A DNA stretch of 14,401 bases, from positions 1 to 14,401 of the forward strand of contig JABHGH010000039.1 in assembly GCA_018672145.1 (NCBI GenBank), read 5' to 3'. Both the position numbers and the translations under genes were made by a program. The DNA comes from Flavobacteriaceae bacterium. GTDB lineage: Bacteria > Bacteroidota > Bacteroidia > Flavobacteriales > Flavobacteriaceae. The notes beneath the pieces are model-generated. The model was not told where the DNA came from, did not search any database, and worked only from the letters and a program-made list of their open reading frames with translations. This document shows, in pieces, positions 7,145 through 12,211 of the stretch (the stretch's first letter is position 1; each line of letters opens with the position of its first letter).

Positions 7145-8725
7145 TTATGATTTATAATTTGCCGATAGATCCGATGCCACTTTGGTCAGCGTCTCAATGA
7201 CTTTGTCCGTCAGTTTACCTGCTTTTAAATCATCAAGCACCTTACGGTGTTTTGCGTTGAGTAACTCCAAATAGGCGCGCTCAAACTCTTTGACTTTATT
7301 CACTGGAACTTCACGCAACAAATTTTTAGACCCCGCATAGATAATCGCCACTTGATCTTCGACCGTAAATGGATCGTTTTGCGCTTGCTTCAGTATCTCA
7401 ACGTTGCGACGCCCTTTTTCAATTACATTCAGTGTGGCAGCGTCAAGGTCAGAGCCAAATTTGGCAAAGGCCTCAAGCTCACGGAATTGTGCTTGGTCAA
7501 GTTTTAACGTACCTGCAACTTTCTTCATGGATTTAATCTGTGCCGAACCTCCTACACGTGATACCGAAATACCAACGTTAATCGCAGGACGAACTCCAGA
7601 GTTAAACAAGTCTGATTCTAAGAAAATCTGACCGTCAGTAATCGAAATTACGTTGGTCGGGATATAGGCCGAAACGTCCCCCGCTTGGGTTTCGATAATC
7701 GGCAACGCGGTAAGTGACCCTCCCCCTTTGACAATCGGCTTAAGTGATTCTGGAAGGTCATTCATGTTTTTTGCAATCTCATCGTCATTGATGACTTTGG
7801 CAGCACGCTCCAATAGGCGTGAGTGTAAGTAGAAAACGTCACCTGGGTAGGCCTCACGTCCTGGTGGGCGACGAAGCAATAGCGACACCTCGCGATAGGC
7901 AACTGCTTGTTTGGACAAATCATCATAGATAATCAAAGCTGGACGACCTGTGTCTCTAAAGTACTCCCCAATTGCAGCTCCTGCAAAAGGAGCATATACT
8001 TGCATTGGCGCAGGGTCGGATGCGTTTGCCGCAACAATCGTTGTGTAGGCAAGTGCTCCTTTGTCTTCCAATACTTTGGCAATGGATGCTACTGTTGATG
8101 CTTTCTGACCAATGGCTACATAAATACAATAGACAGGCTCGCCTGCATCAAAAAATTCTTTTTGATTAAGGATGGTGTCAATACAAACTGTGGTTTTTCC
8201 TGTTTGACGATCCCCAATAACCAACTCACGCTGTCCTCTTCCAATGGGAATCATTGCGTCAATAGACTTGATTCCTGTTTGCAATGGTTCGTTTACTGGC
8301 TGACGGTAGATTACCCCTGGTGCCTTTCGCTCCAATGGCATTTCATAGAGTTGCCCCGTTAGGGCCCCTTTTCCGTCGATTGGGTTTCCGAGTGTGTCAA
8401 CCACTCGTCCAACAACCCCTTCTCCGACATTGATCGATGCAATGCGTTGCGTACGTTTTACCGTGTCGCCTTCCTTAACCCCTTTTGAAGGGCCTAAAAG
8501 TACCACACCTACATTGTCTTCCTCTAGGTTCAGTACGATTCCTTCCAAGCCAGAGTCAAAAGAAACAAGTTCTCCGTACTGTGCGTTAGACAAACCGTAA
8601 ACACGGGCAATTCCATCACCGACTTGAAGTACGCTTCCGACTTCGTCGAGTGAAACGCCTGCGTCAAACCCTGTTAATTGTTGTTTAATGATTGCGGATA
8701 CTTCCGCTGCTTTTACATCTGCCAT
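7145..8725 (-). CDS. atpA: F1Fo ATP synthase alpha subunit
   Basis: Alpha forms the non-catalytic nucleotide sites of the alpha3beta3 head and supplies an arginine finger to the catalytic sites in beta. The 526-residue protein has a Walker A motif GDRQTGKT (171-178), a Walker B-type ALIIYDDLSK (263-272), the alpha/beta family signature PAINVGISVS (380-389), and the arginine finger R390 (SRVGGSAQ). The N-terminal ISAII-to-VSLDEVGSVLQVGDGIARVYG segment is the usual beta-barrel crown region. It starts 6 bp after atpH and ends 14 bp before atpG, so it is inside a tight operon. Everything expected for a functional subunit is present. Confidence 0.99.
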   Translation of the reverse strand: MADVKAAEVSAIIKQQLTGFDAGVSLDEVGSVLQVGDGIARVYGLSNAQYGELVSFDSGLEGIVLNLEEDNVGVVLLGPSKGVKEGDTVKRTQRIASINVGEGVVGRVVDTLGNPIDGKGALTGQLYEMPLERKAPGVIYRQPVNEPLQTGIKSIDAMIPIGRGQRELVIGDRQTGKTTVCIDTILNQKEFFDAGEPVYCIYVAIGQKASTVASIAKVLEDKGALAYTTIVAANASDPAPMQVYAPFAGAAIGEYFRDTGRPALIIYDDLSKQAVAYREVSLLLRRPPGREAYPGDVFYLHSRLLERAAKVINDDEIAKNMNDLPESLKPIVKGGGSLTALPIIETQAGDVSAYIPTNVISITDGQIFLESDLFNSGVRPAINVGISVSRVGGSAQIKSMKKVAGTLKLDQAQFRELEAFAKFGSDLDAATLNVIEKGRRNVEILKQAQNDPFTVEDQVAIIYAGSKNLLREVPVNKVKEFERAYLELLNAKHRKVLDDLKAGKLTDKVIETLTKVASDLSANYKS

Positions 8726-8731
8726 AGTCCC

Positions 8732-9280
8732 TTATGCTAATGCTTTTCGATTACTTAACTTGTGTTTTAAGGATTGAAGTTGGTTGGAAACACTCGCATC
8801 AAATTGCTTGTCTCCCAAACGCAATATAAATCCTCCGATAATGTCTTTATCAACGGTGCTGACTAGTTCGACTTTTTTGTCGGTCAGGGTGTTGATTTTC
8901 TCCATCACTGCTTTTTCTAAGGCTGGTGTAAGTGGCACTGCCGTTGTGACGTGTGCCTCTTGTTTGCCCTGGAGCTCTTGATAGAGTTGTTTGTATTTCA
9001 GTGCAATCCCATCGAGATGAGCCGCACGGTTGTTGTCGGCGACAAGTGCCAAAAAGGTTTTAACAAGCGAAGAGCTTTTCGCAAAAATCGCTTTTAGAGT
9101 TTCTCCTTTAAGCTCCGCACTAATAACGGGGCTATCGAGGACGGCCTTAAGCTCATGACTGTTCCCTAAAGTCGTATAGACTGCCTCCATATCGGTTGCA
9201 ACTTGATCAACTGCCTTCTTTTCTTGAGCAGTTGCCAGGAGTGCTTTGGCATATCGTATGGCGACTCTAGATCCTTTCAT
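8732..9280 (-). CDS. atpH: F1Fo ATP synthase delta subunit (OSCP family)
   Basis: Delta sits at the top of F1 and joins it to the peripheral stalk made by subunit b. The 182-residue protein begins SRVAIRYAKALLATAQE, the usual OSCP helical start, and ends with the family hallmark: KVELVSTVDKDIIGGFILRL followed by GDKQFDASVSNQL. It starts 3 bp after the atpF stop and ends 6 bp before atpA, in the standard order F-H-A. Although sequence in this family drifts quickly, position and C-terminal motif together make the call secure. Confidence 0.96.
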   Translation of the reverse strand: MKGSRVAIRYAKALLATAQEKKAVDQVATDMEAVYTTLGNSHELKAVLDSPVISAELKGETLKAIFAKSSSLVKTFLALVADNNRAAHLDGIALKYKQLYQELQGKQEAHVTTAVPLTPALEKAVMEKINTLTDKKVELVSTVDKDIIGGFILRLGDKQFDASVSNQLQSLKHKLSNRKALA

Positions 9281-9283
9281 GGA

Positions 9284-9781
9284 TTATAGGTTTACGTCTT
9301 TGAGTAGTTTTTCAACCAGTTGGGTTTGTTTTTTGTCTTCTGACAAAGACTCCTTGGTCACTTTTTCAGCAATTTCAATCGATAGTGATGCCACTTCTTG
9401 CTTTAAATCAGCAATAGCTGCTTGTTTTTCACTTTCGATGGCTGCTTGTGCTTGCGTCATGATTTGAGCCGCTTGTGTTTTGGCTTCTTCTTTTGCGTCC
9501 TCAATCATTTTCTGCTTGATTTCTCTAGCTTCTTTTAAAAGTCCATCGCGTTCCGCACGTGCCTCTTTCAAGATACGTTCGTTGTCAGCTTGAAGGTTTT
9601 GCATTTCAGCACGAGCGTCTTGCGCCGACTGAAGTGCACTTCTGATCCCCTCCTCACGATCGTCGATCGCATTGAGAATGGGGTTCCAAGCAAACTTCCG
9701 CAATAAGAGAAGTAGACCAACAACAATGAAGGTCTGCCATATAAACAGTCCAAATGAGAATTCTCCCAATAGCTTTTCCAT
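9284..9781 (-). CDS. atpF: F1Fo ATP synthase b subunit
   Basis: Subunit b is the peripheral stalk: one N-terminal membrane helix (FGLFIWQTFIVVGLLLLL, about 10-27) followed by a long charged Ala/Glu/Lys-rich coiled coil to the C-terminus. I chose the ATG at 9779-9781, giving 165 residues and the conserved MEKLLGEFSFGLFIWQT opening. A GTG at 9824-9826 is in frame, but it would add 15 polar residues (GGVRTNHLRDKSKS) not expected before this helix. The 62-bp gap from atpE holds an inverted repeat (9806-9817). AAGGGA and AAAGAG stretches precede the ATG. Only one b-type gene is present, so the stalk is presumably a homodimer. Confidence 0.95.
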   Translation of the reverse strand: MEKLLGEFSFGLFIWQTFIVVGLLLLLRKFAWNPILNAIDDREEGIRSALQSAQDARAEMQNLQADNERILKEARAERDGLLKEAREIKQKMIEDAKEEAKTQAAQIMTQAQAAIESEKQAAIADLKQEVASLSIEIAEKVTKESLSEDKKQTQLVEKLLKDVNL

Positions 9782-9805
9782 ACTCTTTGATTTATCCCTT
9801 AAATG

Positions 9806-9817
9806 GTTCGTGCGAAC
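9806..9817. repeat. Short inverted repeat between atpE and atpF
   Basis: GTTCG (9806-9810) and CGAAC (9813-9817) are inverted around two bases. In the transcript this could form a small GUUC-GCAC-GAAC hairpin 25 nt before the atpF ATG. It is too small and lacks a U-tract, so it is not an intrinsic terminator. It could mark mRNA processing or tune atpE against atpF translation, but chance is possible. Confidence 0.4.
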
Positions 9818-9843
9818 ACCTCCCACATATTAAGGTTGTTGCC

Positions 9844-10035
9844 CTATACTGCAAACAATGCTGCAAATCCGATTCCCTCGATAAGGGCAGCGGCGATCAA
9901 CATGGCAGTTTGAATTTTTCCATAGGCTTCTGGCTGACGAGCGATCGCTTCCATAGCTGAACCACCGATACGGCCGATTCCCATTCCTACTCCGATAACT
10001 ACTAATCCTGCGCCTACAATTGCTGGAATTTCCAT
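9844..10035 (-). CDS. atpE: F1Fo ATP synthase c subunit (proton-type rotor ring)
   Basis: Subunit c forms the membrane rotor ring. The 63-residue hairpin has the GxGxGxG helix-packing motif (G15, G17, G19, G21), the polar loop ARQPE (32-36), and the ion-carrying carboxylate Glu53 in helix 2 (ALIEGIGFAAL). The positions that carry sodium ligands in Na+-driven enzymes (a Gln in helix 1, and Ser/Thr after the Glu) are Ile20 and Gly54/Ile55 here, so the ring is likely proton-coupled (inference from aligned motifs). At 63 residues it is shorter than the E. coli subunit (79), but the helix-loop-helix core is complete. The gene is flanked by gaps of 29 bp to atpB and 62 bp to atpF. Confidence 0.98.
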   Translation of the reverse strand: MEIPAIVGAGLVVIGVGMGIGRIGGSAMEAIARQPEAYGKIQTAMLIAAALIEGIGFAALFAV

Positions 10036-10064
10036 AATGATTATTGTTTTAAATATTAATAATG

Positions 10065-11147
10065 TTAATGTGCTTCTTCATGTTCTTCCACCGCAAATCC
10101 AAAATACAATGCAGATAGCATGGTGAAAATATACGCTTGTAATAAGGCAACCAGCACTTCTATGATCGAAATGGCAAATGCCAATACAAAGGATAAACTG
10201 CTGCCGAGCCAATTGTTGAAAATAAACATCAACCCAATTAGACTCATCAATACGATGTGTCCCGCCTGAATATTCGCATACAAACGGATCAATAATGAAA
10301 ATGGTTTAATGATCACACCCAATAATTCTATGGGCGCTAAAACAATTTTCATAATAACGGGCACGCCTGGCATCCAGAAAATATGCGCCCAATAATTTTT
10401 ATTTGCCGTCAGATTGGTGATCAAAAATGTGAGTAACGCCAACCCAAAAGTGACAGCAATGTTTCCCGTAACATTAATCCCTAATGGGGATAGCCCAAGG
10501 ATGTTTAGAAACCATATAAAAAAGAAGATGGTGAGTAGGTAACTCATGTACTTCTTATAATGCTTTTTCCCAATGTTGGGGATGGCGATATCATCGCGAA
10601 TGTATAAAACAATGGGCTCAAAAAAGCGCCCAACCCCTGAAGCAATGCTTCCGTTCCGTTTGTAGGATTGTGCCAGACCTCTAAACAAGAAAAACATCAA
10701 AGCAGATGTAAACAACATGGTCATGACACTTTTGGTCATCGACAAATCTAAAGGTTTGGAATTCGTGACATGCTTGTCTGCATCATAGGAGATTAGCCCT
10801 TCTGCATTGGTTTGGTAGATTTTGCCATGATACAGTTTATAGTATTTCGATCCTACACGGTGTACCGCTTTGCCATGTTTGAGTTTTCCTGACGAAAAGA
10901 CAACCAGTCCATCGTCCCATAGAATAACCGGAAGGGAAAACCCGATGTACTTTTTCTTACCCTCTTCTGTGGTGTATGAACCAACCGAAAAGTCGTGTGT
11001 GTCTTGTAAGTGATGACGTATATAGGCCTTGATTTCGGACTTTAAGTCGCCCGAAGTTTCTTCGTCTTTTAGGGCTTCATCAGATGCCTGAACAAAGAAG
11101 CCACTTAGGACAAAAAAAATCGCCGAGATAAATTGTTTTTTCTTCAT
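10065..11147 (-). CDS. atpB: F1Fo ATP synthase a subunit with N-terminal exported domain
   Basis: Subunit a is the stator channel that passes protons to the c-ring. The 360-residue protein has a signal peptide (about 1-21, VQA before SDEA), a soluble domain of about 115 residues (22-137), and then the membrane core. The essential arginine is R288 in KPFSLLIRLYANIQAGHI. The E. coli residues Glu219 and His245 correspond to H297 and E330, the swapped His/Glu arrangement also seen in mitochondria, and Gln337 matches E. coli Gln252. Classical a subunits of about 270 residues lack the N-terminal exported domain; Bacteroidota homologues commonly have it. The gene is first in the atp cluster, has a promoter-like element upstream, and ends 29 bp before atpE. 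Confidence 0.97.
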   Translation of the reverse strand: MKKKQFISAIFFVLSGFFVQASDEALKDEETSGDLKSEIKAYIRHHLQDTHDFSVGSYTTEEGKKKYIGFSLPVILWDDGLVVFSSGKLKHGKAVHRVGSKYYKLYHGKIYQTNAEGLISYDADKHVTNSKPLDLSMTKSVMTMLFTSALMFFLFRGLAQSYKRNGSIASGVGRFFEPIVLYIRDDIAIPNIGKKHYKKYMSYLLTIFFFIWFLNILGLSPLGINVTGNIAVTFGLALLTFLITNLTANKNYWAHIFWMPGVPVIMKIVLAPIELLGVIIKPFSLLIRLYANIQAGHIVLMSLIGLMFIFNNWLGSSLSFVLAFAISIIEVLVALLQAYIFTMLSALYFGFAVEEHEEAH

Positions 11148-11161
11148 GCGAATGACGGCTG

Positions 11162-11195
11162 CAAATGTAATTTATTTCGGGATAAAAATAAAATG
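11162..11195 (-). promoter_or_regulatory. Putative Bacteroidota promoter for the atpBEFHAG operon
   Basis: The minus strand carries TACATTTG (11162-11169), a perfect match to the Bacteroidota -7 element TAnnTTTG, 14 bp before the atpB ATG. No TTG lies 17-23 nt upstream; that region is only T-rich, and the nearest TTG is 34 nt away. The 72-bp gap is the longest in this half of the window, which supports a transcription unit boundary here. Confidence 0.5.
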
Positions 11196-11219
11196 GAATT
11201 GCACAAAAAATAAAGTGCC

Positions 11220-11600
11220 TTAGGCGCGCTGTAAAACCCTTGAAGCCGAAAAGGTAAGAGTCAGTAAGGAAATCAGGTAGGGGATGAAAAATAAAGTAAG
11301 CTCACCGCTACTTGCTGTGCCATCTACGGAAAAGGCAGGATAGACTAACAGAAAGAATAATCCAAATTTTAAAAAGCTGCCTCCCATAAAAACAAAACCA
11401 ACGAGCACTGCATTCCTTCTGTAGCAGGCTAGCACCGCCCAATAAATCCCAATAGCCAACAAATAGTTTCCTACATAACAACCCTTCATGATGTCGTACT
11501 GATCAGCAAGTGTGTCTGGCAACAGAGCAGAGTGAACTCCAAAAGCTACCGCGAGCAGTAAGAGCAAAATTGTAACTAGATTTAGCAGGTTGCGTCTCAT
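11220..11600 (-). CDS. Four-helix membrane protein in the AtpI position (DUF6168-like)
   Basis: This 126-residue protein has four predicted membrane helices (about 7-27, 43-60, 66-86 and 98-122) and little soluble sequence. The third and fourth helices (GFVFMGGSFLKFGLFFLLVY and FFIPYLISLLTLTF) resemble the flavobacterial DUF6168 family found before atpB; I recall that family by pattern and position and have not searched it. In many bacteria the same slot holds AtpI, a four-helix protein thought to help c-ring assembly, so an AtpI-like role is a reasonable inference. It overlaps atpZ by 4 bp (ATGA), showing tight coupling, and is followed by the 72-bp gap before atpB. Confidence 0.78.
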   Translation of the reverse strand: MRRNLLNLVTILLLLLAVAFGVHSALLPDTLADQYDIMKGCYVGNYLLAIGIYWAVLACYRRNAVLVGFVFMGGSFLKFGLFFLLVYPAFSVDGTASSGELTLFFIPYLISLLTLTFSASRVLQRA

Positions 11601-11824
11601 GGGTTGAGTTTTTTGAGTTGTTTTAACAAGATGTAAAGGGACAAGAATAGGCCCAGAAGTACACCTAGTAGTGTAAACAATCGATCTGTCTCGTAAGTGG
11701 CGTCAAGCCATCGGCCTAAACGGACAAAAAGATAAATGGTAATGCCAAGCTGAAAGCTGTATCCCGTGAGCGTAGCCCAACGCAGCAAGTTAGATTTAGG
11801 CGGTTTTTTCGGCTTTTTCTTCAT
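11597..11824 (-). CDS. atpZ: AtpZ/AtpI-family ATP synthase accessory protein
   Basis: AtpZ is a small two-helix membrane protein encoded just before ATP synthase genes. In Bacillus, AtpZ with AtpI is linked to Mg2+/Ca2+ transport; in others the family is tied to ATP synthase assembly. The 75-residue protein has a very basic N-terminus (MKKKPKKPPKSN), then helix 1 (ATLTGYSFQLGITIYLFVRL), the conserved GRWLD turn, and helix 2 (FTLLGVLLGLFLSLYILL), ending in KKLNP. The ATG at 11824 lies inside the bactofilin gene, a 29-bp overlap. No other Met occurs in the protein, and the Lys/Pro-rich lead is usual in this family, so I keep it. It overlaps the next gene by 4 bp. Confidence 0.9.
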   Translation of the reverse strand: MKKKPKKPPKSNLLRWATLTGYSFQLGITIYLFVRLGRWLDATYETDRLFTLLGVLLGLFLSLYILLKQLKKLNP

Positions 11825-12206
11825 CGACGGGCTGCAACGATTTGATTGCTTTTTTCATCAAGCACTGTGCGTTTAACATTGCACCTGCTTCAACGGCTAA
11901 TTTTCCAACAACGACTTCACCTTCAATAACTCCCTCCGCCTTGATGGAAAGCAGATTAGATGCTTCAATAGTCCCTTCAAAAGATCCCATGATATCAGCG
12001 TTTGTGCAGATAATTTTTCCTTTGATTTTTCCTTCTTGACCAACAACTACACGCCCTGTGGTTTGCACTGTTCCTTCAAGCGTTCCATCGATCCGAAAGT
12101 CGGATTCTGAATGGATTTCACCAATGACTTTCGTGTTGGGCTCAATAAAGTTGATTTTGATGTTGTTTCTTGAATTATCCATCTGTTTTTTTGCTTTAAA
12201 TACCAT
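11796..12206 (-). CDS. Bactofilin (polymer-forming cytoskeletal protein)
   Basis: Bactofilins polymerise without nucleotide into filaments that often lie on the inner membrane and organise local cell-wall or motility functions. The 136-residue protein has a short N-terminal tail with basic residues (MVFKAKK; Met9 is an alternative start), a central right-handed beta-helix domain (about 18-115), and a charged C-terminal tail. The core shows the repeating small-hydrophobic/Gly pattern: TKVIGEIHSESDFRIDGTLE, then GTVQTTGRVVVGQEGKIKGKI, then GSFEGTIEASNLLSIKAEGV, and GEVVVGKLAVEAGAML. It starts 5 bp after porW and overlaps atpZ by 29 bp. Bactofilins often pair with M23 peptidases, but no such gene is adjacent here. 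Confidence 0.93.
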   Translation of the reverse strand: MVFKAKKQMDNSRNNIKINFIEPNTKVIGEIHSESDFRIDGTLEGTVQTTGRVVVGQEGKIKGKIICTNADIMGSFEGTIEASNLLSIKAEGVIEGEVVVGKLAVEAGAMLNAQCLMKKAIKSLQPVDEEKAEKTA

Positions 12207-12211
12207 TTTAA

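Noticed and set aside
9782..9826. GTG start extending atpF by 15 residues
   Set aside because: The extension is polar and charged before a membrane helix that normally lies near the N-terminus; the ATG at 9781 gives the expected 165-residue form.
9799..9828. Nine-codon ORF (MWEVFARTI) between atpE and atpF as a leader peptide
   Set aside because: It is very short, has no repeated regulatory codons, and no attenuator-like structure follows; chance occurrence in a 62-bp gap is likely.
11201..11218. GCAC/GTGC inverted repeat just after the four-helix gene as an intrinsic terminator
   Set aside because: The stem is only 4 bp with a 10-nt loop, and no U-run follows directly after it; too weak to call.
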